Of a stretch of 15,367 bases of DNA, positions 1-8,323 are shown one piece after another. The notes beneath the pieces were generated by a model, which saw only the letters and a program-made list of their open reading frames with translations, was not told the DNA's origin and did no database searches. How positions within the stretch are numbered: the stretch's first letter is position 1; each line of letters starts with the position of its first letter. The DNA is from Lautropia sp. (GTDB lineage: Bacteria > Pseudomonadota > Gammaproteobacteria > Burkholderiales > Burkholderiaceae_E): positions 1 to 15,367 of the forward strand of contig JACCRJ010000494.1 of assembly GCA_013813615.1 (NCBI GenBank), written 5' to 3'. Both the position numbers and the translations under genes were made by a program.

Positions 1-240
1 CAGCCGCCGCAGCAGAGCCAGGTGCAGTCGGGGCTCAACCCGTACCAGCCCGGCGCGGCCCAGATGCCCGGCATGACGCAGGACGCCCCCCCCACCGGCG
101 GCCCGGCGCCGATCCAGGGCGGACTGCCCCCGCCGCCGAACCAGTCTTCCACCGCCGTCACCGGTCAGCAGCAGGTACCGGGACAGTGGCAGGTGCCGGG
201 ACAGCAGCCGTACAACGGCGGCCAGCAGCCCGGCCAGTAG
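1..240 (+). CDS. C-terminal tail of a Pro/Gln/Gly-rich protein (partial)
   Basis: The reading frame is open from base 1 and stops with TAG at 238-240; the start lies left of the window. The 79 visible residues are low-complexity and rich in Pro, Gln and Gly, with repeats of the type QVPGQ and a GGLPPPPNQ stretch. This looks like a disordered C-terminal extension rather than a folded domain, so the family cannot be named. Codon third positions are strongly G/C, as in the neighbouring genes. The next gene starts 75 bases downstream on the same strand. The spacer between them (241-315) shows no convincing terminator or promoter. Confidence 0.55.
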   Translation, partial: QPPQQSQVQSGLNPYQPGAAQMPGMTQDAPPTGGPAPIQGGLPPPPNQSSTAVTGQQQVPGQWQVPGQQPYNGGQQPGQ

Positions 241-315
241 CCAGCCCTCCACAGGAAGCCGTCCGTAGCGACCGCGAGAGCGGCCTTCGCACGTCACGAC
301 AAGAATCCGACTCCG

Positions 316-2034
316 ATGATCACACTGAGAAACCTGAGCCTTCGCCGTGGGCCCAAGGTCGTCCTCCAGGGCGCGACTGCAACTGTCACCCCTGGCGAGA
401 AGGTCGGGCTCGTCGGCCGCAACGGCGCGGGCAAAAGCTCGCTGTTTGCGCTGCTGACGAACGAGCTTCATGCCGATGCCGGCGACTTCGACATGCCGCC
501 CGCCTGGCTGCTTCCCGGCGGCATCTCGCAGGTTTCGCAGTCGATGCCGGAGACGGACGAAAGCGCCACCGACTTCGTGATGGCCGGCGACACCCGGCTT
601 CTCGGCGCACTGCAGGCCATTGCCGCAGCCGAGCAAGGCCACGACGGAATGGCGATCGCACATGCCCACCAGGCCATGGATGAAGCGGGCGGCTTCACGG
701 CGCAATCCCGGGCCCAAGCGCTGATCCTCGGCCTTGGCTTCAAGCCGGAGGAACTGGAGTTGCCGGTCAACAGCTTCTCCGGCGGCTGGAGAATGCGCCT
801 TCAACTGGCGCGGGCGCTGATGTGCCCGGCACAGTTGATGCTGCTCGATGAGCCGACCAACCACCTCGACCTGGATGCGCTGGTCTGGCTGGAGGGATTC
901 CTGACGCGCTTCGAGGGGACCATGCTGGTGATCTCCCACGACCGCGAGTTCCTCGACGCGGTCACCCGGGTCACCCTGCACCTGGAGGACGCCACGCTTA
1001 CGCGGTACGCCGGCAACTACAGCAAGTTCGAGGAGATGAAGGCCGAGCGCGAACGCCTGCAGCAGGCGTCGCACAGCCGGCAGCAGGAGCGGATCGCGCA
1101 CCTGACGCGCTTCGTGGAGCGGTTCAAGGCGAAAGCGAGCAAGGCCCGTCAGGCGCAGAGCCGCATCAAGGCGCTGGAGCGCATGGAGCGGATACCGCCG
1201 GTGCTGTCGGCCGCGAGCTTCGACTTCGAGTTCAAGGAGCCGGCGAACGTACCCAACCCGATGCTTGCCGTCAGCGGCCTGGCCTGCGGCTACAGCATCG
1301 AGGGACAGCAGAAGGCGATCCTCACCAACCTGGACCGCTCGATCATGGCCGGGCAGCGCATCGGACTGCTGGGGGCCAACGGGCAGGGCAAATCGACGCT
1401 GGTGAAAACCATCGCTCAGGCCCTGCCGCCGCTGGCCGGCGAGTACATCCAGGGCAAGGGCCTGTCGATCGGCTATTTTGCCCAGCAGGAACTCGATGTG
1501 CTGCGCGAAAGCGATACGCCGATGCAGCATCTCCAGAGGCTGGCGCGTGAAACGGGGCCGGCCGGGCGCGAGCAGGAACTGCGGAACTTCCTCGGCAGCT
1601 TTCGCTTCACCAACGAGATGGCGGCGCAGGCGGTGGGCACCATGAGCGGCGACGAAAAGGCGCGCCTGGTGCTCGCGATGCTGGTGTGGCAGCGCCCCAA
1701 CCTGCTGTTGCTGGACGAGCCGACCAACCACCTCGACCTGGTCACGCGCGAAGCGCTGGCGATGGCCTTGAACGGGTTCGAAGGCGCGCTGCTGCTCGTA
1801 TCCCACGACCGTGCATTGCTGCGGTCGGTCTGCGACGAGTTCTGGCTGGTGACCGACGGCCGGTTGGCGCCGTTCGACGGCGACCTGGACGACTACCAGC
1901 GCTGGCTGCTGGAGCGTGCGAAAGTCGAACAGAAAGCGGCCCAGAAAGCGCAGCGCGAGTCGGTCCAGTCGGCGCGCAAGGCTTCCAACAGGCGTCAGCA
2001 GGACGTGGCGAGCGCGCTGGCGCGTCAGTCCTGA
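316..2034 (+). CDS. ABC-F family ATPase, YheS-like
   Basis: Soluble protein of 572 residues with two ABC ATPase domains and no membrane segment, the ABC-F layout of ribosome-associated translation factors. Domain 1 has Walker [10 protein letters not shown] (34-42), signature SGGW (155-158) and Walker [12 protein letters not shown] (about 175-185). Domain 2 has Walker [10 protein letters not shown] (353-361) and Walker B with D467/E468. A charged linker rich in Arg, Lys and Gln (about 240-290) joins them, and the tail is Lys/Gln-rich. The sequence follows E. coli YheS closely from memory ([44 protein letters not shown]), but the C-terminal extension is shorter (YheS is about 637 residues). One oddity is that the second signature reads SGDEKAR (444-450) instead of SGGEKAR. 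The start is the ATG at 316; no strong ribosome site precedes it. In vivo role is inferred from the family. Confidence 0.93.
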   Translation: MITLRNLSLRRGPKVVLQGATATVTPGEKVGLVGRNGAGKSSLFALLTNELHADAGDFDMPPAWLLPGGISQVSQSMPETDESATDFVMAGDTRLLGALQAIAAAEQGHDGMAIAHAHQAMDEAGGFTAQSRAQALILGLGFKPEELELPVNSFSGGWRMRLQLARALMCPAQLMLLDEPTNHLDLDALVWLEGFLTRFEGTMLVISHDREFLDAVTRVTLHLEDATLTRYAGNYSKFEEMKAERERLQQASHSRQQERIAHLTRFVERFKAKASKARQAQSRIKALERMERIPPVLSAASFDFEFKEPANVPNPMLAVSGLACGYSIEGQQKAILTNLDRSIMAGQRIGLLGANGQGKSTLVKTIAQALPPLAGEYIQGKGLSIGYFAQQELDVLRESDTPMQHLQRLARETGPAGREQELRNFLGSFRFTNEMAAQAVGTMSGDEKARLVLAMLVWQRPNLLLLDEPTNHLDLVTREALAMALNGFEGALLLVSHDRALLRSVCDEFWLVTDGRLAPFDGDLDDYQRWLLERAKVEQKAAQKAQRESVQSARKASNRRQQDVASALARQS

Positions 2035-2037
2035 TTC

Positions 2038-2043
2038 TATAAT
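2038..2043 (+). promoter_or_regulatory. Possible -10 element ahead of thyA-folA
   Basis: A perfect TATAAT lies just after the ABC-F stop codon, 55 bases before the thyA start, in otherwise GC-rich DNA. No good TTGACA-like box is visible 16-18 bases upstream and there is no TG extension, so this is a candidate only. If used, transcription would begin near 2050 and would cover thyA and folA. Confidence 0.35.
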
Positions 2044-2098
2044 CCAGCTCCTCCCAGTCCTCTGCGCCGGCGACCCGTCGCCGGCCGCCGCCCGACCG

Positions 2099-2893
<795 letters not shown>

Positions 2894-2932
2894 TCCATCC
2901 ATGCGAAAGCCGGCGCCGGAGTTGCCGCGTTC

Positions 2933-3442
2933 ATGCCGGTCCTGACGCTTCTTGTCGCGCGTGCCTTGAACGGCGCCATCGGGCATGCCAACCGCCTGCC
3001 GTGGCACCTGCCGGAGGACCTCGCTCATTTCCGGCGAACCACCATGGGCAAGACCATCGTCATGGGCCGCCGCACCTGGGAATCCATCGGGCGGATACTG
3101 CCGGGCCGGCAGATGGTGGTGGTGACGCAGGAAATCACGCCGCTGCCGGCGGGCGTCAGGCGGGCAGCCAGCCTGGCGCAGGCCATTGCCGACAATGCGA
3201 ACGAAGACGAGTTGTTCATCGTCGGCGGCGCCCGCGTCTACGCCAGCGCGCTGCCGATCGCCCACCGGATCGTCATGACGGAAGTGGAACTCACGCCGCC
3301 AGCGGACGTGTTCTTTCCGAAACCGGACCCTACCGACTGGCAGGAACTCTCGCGCGTGCCGTCCACCAGCGTCAACGGAACCCGTTTCTCGATCATTACC
3401 TACGAAAGACGGCAGCCGCCAGCCTGCGCAGACAAAACTTGA
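2933..3442 (+). CDS. folA: Dihydrofolate reductase
   Basis: Reduces 7,8-dihydrofolate to tetrahydrofolate with NADPH, regenerating the cofactor spent by ThyA encoded just upstream; it is the target of trimethoprim-type inhibitors. The protein has 169 residues, a normal chromosomal FolA size. Visible motifs are ALNGAIGHANRLPWHLPEDL, where D29 matches the catalytic Asp27 of E. coli, then GKTIVMGRRTWESIG (the NADPH-binding region), LPGRQMVVVT and the FIVGGARVY loop. The final residues (PPACADKT) extend past the usual end. The start is ATG 2933; a GGAG lies rather far upstream (2917-2920), so translation may depend on thyA. An upstream ATG at 2901 is out of frame. Confidence 0.97.
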   Translation: MPVLTLLVARALNGAIGHANRLPWHLPEDLAHFRRTTMGKTIVMGRRTWESIGRILPGRQMVVVTQEITPLPAGVRRAASLAQAIADNANEDELFIVGGARVYASALPIAHRIVMTEVELTPPADVFFPKPDPTDWQELSRVPSTSVNGTRFSIITYERRQPPACADKT

Positions 3443-3446
3443 CACG

Positions 3447-3465
3447 GCAGGCCTCCGGCGCCTGC
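3447..3465 (+). terminator. Hairpin after folA (weak terminator candidate)
   Basis: GCAGGC (3447-3452) pairs with GCCTGC (3460-3465) over a 7-base loop, beginning 5 bases after the folA stop. No T-run follows, so it is not a classical intrinsic terminator. It may only mark the end of the thyA-folA unit. Confidence 0.25.
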
Positions 3466-3504
3466 GGCTGACTATCGCGTCAACCCCCATGGTAAATTGC
3501 ACCA

Positions 3505-3530
3505 GGATCGTCCCGCAGGGTGAACGATCC
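3505..3530 (+). promoter_or_regulatory. Inverted repeat in the leader of the solute-binding protein gene
   Basis: GGATCGT (3505-3511) and ACGATCC (3524-3530) form a perfect 7-bp inverted repeat around 12 bases. It ends 23 bases before the chosen start codon (3554). It could be an operator or an mRNA hairpin in the leader; the sequence does not tell which. Confidence 0.3.
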
Positions 3531-3553
3531 CCGTGCAGGCGAGAGGAAGACAG

Positions 3554-5176
3554 ATGACGAGACCCATTGCCGCCTGGCTTGCCGGCAGCGCGTGGCCGGT
3601 GGTGTTCACCTGGGTACTGGCTGCCTGCAGCCTGCTGGCGCCTTCACTGTCCGCGGGCATTACGCTGAGATGGGCCGCCCAGAGCGACATCCTGACGCTG
3701 GATCCGCACGCCCAGAGCCACACCGCCACCAGCGCGATCCTGCAGCACGCTTACGAAGGGCTGGTGCGCTATGACAGCAATTTCCAGATAGAGCCCGCTC
3801 TGGCCGCCTCCTGGACGAGGACCTCGCCCACCGAATGGCGCTTCAACCTGCGCAAAGGTGTCAAGTTTCACGACGGCGCCCCGCTGACGACCGAAGACGT
3901 GGTGTTCTCCTTCGAACGGCTCAAGGAAGCGAACAGTTCGATGACGAGCCACGTCAACAACATCAAGGAAGTCCGCAGGGTCGACGACTTCACCGTCGAC
4001 CTGATCCTGGAGAAGCCGCTGCCGATCCTGCTCAGGAACATCGTCGACTTCCGCATCATGAGCAAGGCCTGGGCCGTCAGGAACAAGTCGGAGAAAGCGC
4101 AGGACCTGAAAAACAAGGAAGAAACCTTCGCGTCCCGCAACGCCAACGGAACCGGCTCCTACATCATCAGGTCATGGGCGCCGGAGCAGCGGGTGGTGAT
4201 GGAACGCAACCCGGCCTGGTGGGACACGGCCCCGGGCAATGTCGACGAGGTGATGTACACGCCGATCAGGCAGGACGCGACCCGCATGGCCGCCCTGCTG
4301 TCCGGCGAGGTCGACCTGGTCACCGACCCGCCCACCGAGGACGTCGCGAGGCTGCGGCAGAACAACGCGCTCCGGATCCTCGACGGTCCGGAGATACGGA
4401 CGATATTCATCGGTCTGGACCAGCACTCCGAGGAACTCAAGTACGGCTCGGTGCGCGGGCGAAATCCCTTCAAGGACATCAGAGTGCGCCGAGCGCTTCA
4501 TCTGGCAACCGATGCGGAGGCGATCCGCCGCAACACCATGCATGGACTTTCCATTCCGGCGGCCATACTGGTGGCGCCCGGCGTCAACGGCTGGAGCCGG
4601 GAACTCGACCGTCGCGAGCCGGTGAACCTGAAAGAGGCGAAGAGCCTGCTCACGGAAGCGGGCTACGGCGAGGGCTTCGAATTCACGCTCGACTGCTCCA
4701 ACAACCGCTACGTCAACGATGAGGAAATCTGCGAGGCACTCGTCGGCATGTGGGCCCGGATCGGCGTCAAGGCCAGGCTCAATGCCATGCCCTTCGCCAA
4801 TTTCATTCCCAAACTGGAGAAGTTCGACTCCAGCGCATACCTGCTCGGCTGGGGCGCCACCACGTACGACGCCCTGAACAGCCTGCAGTCGCTGGTGCGC
4901 ACCCGCGCCAACAGCGCGGACGGCAGCTACAACATGGGCCGGATCAGCGATCCCCGGATCGACGCGCTGATCGACGGCGCCAAGTCGGAAACAGAGCCCG
5001 CCAAGCGGGAAGCCATGGTGAAGGAAGCGCTGCAGCTGACGGCGCAGAACTACTACTACCTGCCGATCCATCACCAGGTGAGGCCGTGGGCGATGAAGAA
5101 GAGCGTGAGGACGATCCACAAGTCGGACGATCGTCCGGAGACGCGGTTTGCGGTCGTCAGCGCCGAGGCGAAATGA
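3554..5176 (+). CDS. ABC transporter substrate-binding protein, family 5 (oligopeptide/dipeptide type)
   Basis: Exported binding protein that would capture peptides or similar solutes in the periplasm for an ABC importer. The ATG at 3554 is chosen over the in-frame ATG at 3533 because a GAGAGGAAG ribosome site sits just before it, giving 540 residues. The N terminus (MTRPIAAWLAGS, then a hydrophobic run to about residue 35) is a signal peptide. Cleavage near LSAG is likely, although LAAC could also act as a lipobox. The mature part shows the family landmarks: ITLRWAAQSDILTLDPHAQS, HAYEGLVRYDSNFQIEPALA, the signature WRFNLRKGVKFHDGAPLTTEDVVFSF (about 96-121), GTGSYIIRSW and RNPAWW. Length fits the 530-550 residue family. 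No permease or ATPase gene is adjacent; the next gene is a 51-residue membrane protein. The ligand cannot be read from the sequence. Confidence 0.93.
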   Translation: MTRPIAAWLAGSAWPVVFTWVLAACSLLAPSLSAGITLRWAAQSDILTLDPHAQSHTATSAILQHAYEGLVRYDSNFQIEPALAASWTRTSPTEWRFNLRKGVKFHDGAPLTTEDVVFSFERLKEANSSMTSHVNNIKEVRRVDDFTVDLILEKPLPILLRNIVDFRIMSKAWAVRNKSEKAQDLKNKEETFASRNANGTGSYIIRSWAPEQRVVMERNPAWWDTAPGNVDEVMYTPIRQDATRMAALLSGEVDLVTDPPTEDVARLRQNNALRILDGPEIRTIFIGLDQHSEELKYGSVRGRNPFKDIRVRRALHLATDAEAIRRNTMHGLSIPAAILVAPGVNGWSRELDRREPVNLKEAKSLLTEAGYGEGFEFTLDCSNNRYVNDEEICEALVGMWARIGVKARLNAMPFANFIPKLEKFDSSAYLLGWGATTYDALNSLQSLVRTRANSADGSYNMGRISDPRIDALIDGAKSETEPAKREAMVKEALQLTAQNYYYLPIHHQVRPWAMKKSVRTIHKSDDRPETRFAVVSAEAK

Positions 5177-5186
5177 TGACGCCCGC

Positions 5187-5342
5187 ATGAGGTTCCTGGT
5201 CTGGCAGCTCGTTGCCCTGGCAGTCGCCGTCGGCCTCTTCGGGTATAGCCACAGGCATGGTTGGCGGAACCGGGGCAGCTACTTCGGCTCGTTCGACTGG
5301 TGGAAGCGGAGCCGCCATGCCAAGGGCGGCTGGTGGTGGTGA
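5187..5342 (+). CDS. Small Trp-rich single-span membrane protein, unrecognised
   Basis: 51 residues from ATG 5187, 10 bases after the stop of the solute-binding protein gene, so probably translated from the same mRNA. A hydrophobic segment (about residues 3-21, FLVWQLVALAVAVGLFGYS) is followed by a basic, aromatic, Gly-rich tail that includes GSYFGSFDWWKRSR and ends in three tryptophans. G or C fills nearly all codon third positions, matching real genes here and arguing against a chance frame. By the positive-inside rule the basic tail would face the cytoplasm. No family is recognised. It may be an accessory of the upstream binding protein, but that rests only on position. Confidence 0.55.
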   Translation: MRFLVWQLVALAVAVGLFGYSHRHGWRNRGSYFGSFDWWKRSRHAKGGWWW

Positions 5343-5367
5343 CCGGCTCAGGACACCGCGGTGCGAA

Positions 5368-7335
5368 TCAGAGGAACTCGACAGTTCTCTCTGCGGAGAG
5401 GCCGAATACGCCGTTGCGCCCGCTACGCTTCACCTGGTAGAGCGCCCGGTCTGACCGGGAAACCAGAGATTCCCGAGTGTCACCCAAGCTCGCGATCGTA
5501 AAGCCGATGCTTGCAGAGACCCGGATCTGATGCGCTTCGATGAAGAAGGGCTGCCGCAGGCTCTCCAGAATGTGCGCGACCACTGTGTACACGTCATCGG
5601 CCGCCGCCAGATCCGGCAGGATGATGCCAAACTCGTCGCCTCCAAGGCGCGCAACGGTATCCGAGTGCCGCAGCGCGGCCCCGATGCGGCTCGCGACCAG
5701 TTTCAGCAGTTCATCCCCCACGTCGTGCCCGAAGTTGTCGTTGACTTGCTTGAAGTGATCGATATCGAGATAGGCGACGGCAAGCGGCGCGGAAGCCGCT
5801 GTCCGCAAGAGCAGCGCCTGCTCCAGCCGTTCGTCGAATGAGGTGCGATTGCACAGACCGGTCAAGGGGTCCCGGCGGGCTGCGAGCAGTAGCGTCTTCT
5901 CGCGGAGGACTGTTTCCGTCGCATCTCGAGCTGAAATGCAGAAGCCCTCGAGGTTTCGATCCCCGTCGAATTGCGCCACGAACGTCACTTCCACAAACCG
6001 GGTCGTCACTTCGCGCAGCATCTCACGCAATACTTGCTGTGGCACGTGCGTAGCCTGCGCTAGCGCCATCGCCTGCCGGTAGTCCTGGAACATCGCTGCG
6101 CCGACCAGCTCTTCCATCGGCCGCCCCACGATGTCGTCGATCGGTCTGCCGAACCACTCGACGTGGGCGCGGTTGGCGAAGCGGAAGACGAATTGCGGAT
6201 CGACAAAGGCGATAAGGAAGGATGCATTGTCGGAAACAATCTGCAGTCGCCTGTTGGCCAATCTGATTTCGGCCTCGGCGACCGTGCGAGACGCCACTTC
6301 CGCATCGGCTCGCCGTCTCGCATCGACCAGCTCGGCAGTCAGCGGTCTCAACTGCAGTCGCATGACGGCTGCCCCGGCCAAGGCCAGAAAGATGAGGAGG
6401 GGAAGTCCGACTTGCACCTGTTGCCGCACGGGTGCAAGCAGTTCAGCCACATCCATCTTCACGATCAGCGCCAACCCGTACCCTTCGAGCGGCTGGAAGG
6501 ATGAATAAGTGGCATGGCCACGGTAGTCGGTTACCTGTTCGGTGCCTCGCCCACCCAGGAGGGCGCGATCGCTTGGCAGGGTGGCGGGAGAGGCAACGGT
6601 GCTCACGCTCCCTTCGCGCTTGAACCGGGACGGCAAGCAGACCTTCCGATGGCCGTTCAGGCCGCACAATCCCACCTCTCCGGTTTCACCCAGGCGGTTG
6701 GTCAACGTCAAGGCTTCCACCGCATCCGGAAGCTCCAGATCGGCTATCAGCGCACCGGCAGCTCCGTCTTCGCCGACGATCTCGCTGCGCACCCGCAGGA
6801 AGAAGCCGTTGTCCCAGTACAGGACATTCCTGCTTTGCGCCAGCGGCACATTCAACGTCGGAAGCTCGGGCAGGTGAGCAGCCGACGCGATTCGATCTCC
6901 CTGCAGGGACTGCAGCTCCACCGCCCGCAACCCACCGACGCCCACAAGATTGCCCGCAGTCAACTGCAGCGTAAGCAAGGCCTGGGTACGTTCGGCCGCG
7001 CCTGTCTCCCCAGCCTGGTACACACGCATGGCCTGGGCCGTGTGGTTGCGGGCGCTCAGCGCGTTCACCATCTGGATCTGCGTCCGCATAGGCAGGATCA
7101 GCTGCTGGGCGCGCCGCTCGCGTTCCGACTCGAGAATTTCAGACCAGTCCCGAATCACCAGCTGGTTCAGGTAGACGTAGCTCGTCACACCCGTGCAGAG
7201 GACGGCAACCAGAATCAGGATGGCGCTGACCCGTCCGATGCCCCTGTCAGCGTGGGAACGTCCAAGTGCACGCCCGACAAGCTGCCGTGCGCGTTCGTGC
7301 AGGCGCCTTCCTGGCCGCTCGGTCGCCATTCTCAT
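5368..7335 (-). CDS. Membrane PAS-GGDEF diguanylate cyclase
   Basis: Predicted inner-membrane sensor that makes cyclic di-GMP from two GTP. From ATG 7335 it has 655 residues; a TTG at 7344 and an ATG at 7329 are alternatives, and none has a clear ribosome site. Order: basic N terminus, membrane helix about 37-57, periplasmic sensor region of about 250 residues (CACHE-like by layout only), second helix about 309-328, short coiled linker (DARRRADAEVASRTVAEAEI), PAS domain about 365-480, then GGDEF from DPLTGLCNR (about 489) to about 645. The active site is RLGGDEFGIIL (GGDEF at 565-569). RHSD lies exactly five residues before it, an intact RxxD inhibitory site, so product feedback is expected. 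No EAL domain is present. It converges on the small + strand gene ending at 5342. The signal sensed is unknown. Confidence 0.93.
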   Translation of the reverse strand: MRMATERPGRRLHERARQLVGRALGRSHADRGIGRVSAILILVAVLCTGVTSYVYLNQLVIRDWSEILESERERRAQQLILPMRTQIQMVNALSARNHTAQAMRVYQAGETGAAERTQALLTLQLTAGNLVGVGGLRAVELQSLQGDRIASAAHLPELPTLNVPLAQSRNVLYWDNGFFLRVRSEIVGEDGAAGALIADLELPDAVEALTLTNRLGETGEVGLCGLNGHRKVCLPSRFKREGSVSTVASPATLPSDRALLGGRGTEQVTDYRGHATYSSFQPLEGYGLALIVKMDVAELLAPVRQQVQVGLPLLIFLALAGAAVMRLQLRPLTAELVDARRRADAEVASRTVAEAEIRLANRRLQIVSDNASFLIAFVDPQFVFRFANRAHVEWFGRPIDDIVGRPMEELVGAAMFQDYRQAMALAQATHVPQQVLREMLREVTTRFVEVTFVAQFDGDRNLEGFCISARDATETVLREKTLLLAARRDPLTGLCNRTSFDERLEQALLLRTAASAPLAVAYLDIDHFKQVNDNFGHDVGDELLKLVASRIGAALRHSDTVARLGGDEFGIILPDLAAADDVYTVVAHILESLRQPFFIEAHQIRVSASIGFTIASLGDTRESLVSRSDRALYQVKRSGRNGVFGLSAERTVEFL

Positions 7336-7368
7336 GGCAGTCAAAGTACCGCGGGATGGGAACAGGTT

Positions 7369-7417
7369 CAGCCGCCAGCCGGCAAACGGGGCCCCTCAGC
7401 CACCAGCCGGCAATCGG
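7369..7417. repeat. 21-bp direct repeat pair upstream of the diguanylate cyclase gene
   Basis: Two copies of a 21-bp sequence (7369-7389 and 7397-7417) match at 19 of 21 positions, with 28 bases from start to start. The shared core is CCAGCCGGCAA. They lie 34-82 bases upstream of the cyclase start on the - strand, where a regulator could bind. They could equally be a small local duplication. Confidence 0.5.
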
Positions 7418-7490
7418 TGTTGGCACGCAGGCGTCAGTGAGGCCGGGATCTTCGCGCCGGTTGGATCCCCATCTACGGGTTTCGTCGAAG

Positions 7491-7760
7491 TCACTGACCT
7501 CGATGCGGGGTCTGCTGAATCGCTGCAGTGTCGACAACCAGCGTGCGATGCTGTCCGTGAAGAACCAGGTGACGGAGCAGCTGGCGATTGGCGCTTTCGA
7601 GCCTTTCCAGTGCGGCCTGGTACGAGTCGACACAAGGCTTGCCAAAGAGCCCGAGAGCCTGCTCATCGACCAGGTTCATAAAGGTGCGCTCGACATCGAG
7701 CAGCGTTTCGCCCACTACCTGACTGATCTCCCGCCATTCTTCTTCGACATCAACTAGCAC
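7491..7760 (-). CDS. Small hypothetical protein, unrecognised
   Basis: The frame is open from a GTG at 7796, but the GTG at 7760 is preferred because GGGGAGG (complement of 7768-7774) lies 7 bases before it. That gives 89 residues starting M(V)LVDVEEEWREISQ. The protein is acidic and mostly helical in appearance, with no signal peptide, membrane segment or metal motif; one Cys is present (FGKPCVDSY). A heptad-like stretch (YQAALERLESANRQLLRHLV) could pair with another helix. It lies between the decayed histidine kinase and the diguanylate cyclase, all on the same strand. It could be a signalling accessory or a leftover of a larger gene. No family recognised. Confidence 0.45.
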   Translation of the reverse strand: MLVDVEEEWREISQVVGETLLDVERTFMNLVDEQALGLFGKPCVDSYQAALERLESANRQLLRHLVLHGQHRTLVVDTAAIQQTPHRGQ

Positions 7761-7790
7761 GCCGCTGCCTCCCCGGGGGCTTGGCTTCTC

Positions 7791-7810
7791 ATCCACGGAA
7801 AGTCGTGGAT
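7791..7810. repeat. Inverted repeat between small gene and kinase remnant
   Basis: ATCCACG (7791-7797) and CGTGGAT (7804-7810) form a perfect 7-bp inverted repeat around GAAAGT. It lies 31 bases upstream of the preferred start of the small gene. No T-run follows on either strand. It could be an operator, a leader hairpin or a weak end signal for the unit upstream. Confidence 0.3.
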
Positions 7811-7898
7811 CCTACGCCCTGGCCACCTTGGAGCGCATTCTGCACCCGCCGGTACCGGGAAGAATGTGAAAGATGACTGCACGTCACGCCTTTTACGT

Positions 7899-8224
7899 TC
7901 ATTCACGGACGGCGGGCGACGACGTAGGCAAACCGCGGGGAACGGGCAACCGAATAGTGAACACCGTTCCGGTATCGGCGGCGGATTCGACGCTTATCGT
8001 TCCGTCGTGTCCCACAACAATCTCGCGAACGATGAAAAGTCCCAGGCCAAGACTGGTCTTGGAGCGCCCTTCTGGTCGGGACGTGCCGTCCGGCTCGCTC
8101 AGATCCGGCCTGCCGAGCAGCGCGTTGGACACGCTGATGCCAGATACCGCCCGCGCAAATCCTGTCCCAGAATTGCCATGGACTTGTCGCGGGCGGAAGC
8201 GACGTTGGGCTCTCCGGCTACTCT
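7899..8224 (-). pseudogene. Decayed sensor histidine kinase (H-box and C-terminal ATPase end only)
   Basis: Two reading frames carry pieces of one histidine kinase. In the first (about 8224-8143) [15 protein letters not shown] matches a kinase H-box of the ILGHDLRNPL type, but the phospho-acceptor His is Gln and the NPL part is lost. The match then continues in the neighbouring frame as [12 protein letters not shown]. After only about 25 more residues this runs straight into the end of an ATPase domain, [14 protein letters not shown] (G2 box), [20 protein letters not shown], and stops at 7899. In intact kinases roughly 150 residues with the N and G1 boxes separate these parts, so a large internal deletion is inferred. 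A stop (complement of 8225-8227) closes the H-box frame upstream and no sensor domain is left. It cannot be an active kinase. Confidence 0.75.
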
Positions 8225-8323
8225 TCAAACACGCAAGCTGAGCACGGTCGCTGCGGCTGCCTCAGAATGCTGGGCCGTCGCAGGAGTGCGGGACGTGGAA
8301 TGGCATAGCGAGGCGCCGCTGAC

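Noticed and set aside
3439..3444. Perfect TTGACA overlapping the folA stop
   Set aside because: No -10 box stands at 16-19 bases; the spacer is the GC-rich hairpin, so a promoter is not supported.
5124..5137. 14-bp perfect palindrome in the binding-protein gene
   Set aside because: It is inside coding sequence near the gene end and can occur by chance; kept only as a possible echo of the leader repeat.
4172..5188. 338-residue open frame on the - strand
   Set aside because: It lies opposite the solute-binding protein gene, is Arg/His/Val-rich as expected for a GC-rich antisense frame, and shows no motif.
5354..5363. CACCGCGGTG palindrome between convergent stops
   Set aside because: Only 10 bp, with no T-run on either side, too weak to call a terminator.
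6514..7440. 308-residue open frame on the + strand
   Set aside because: It is antisense to the diguanylate cyclase, whose domains are clear; composition is Gln/Arg/His-rich with no recognisable fold.
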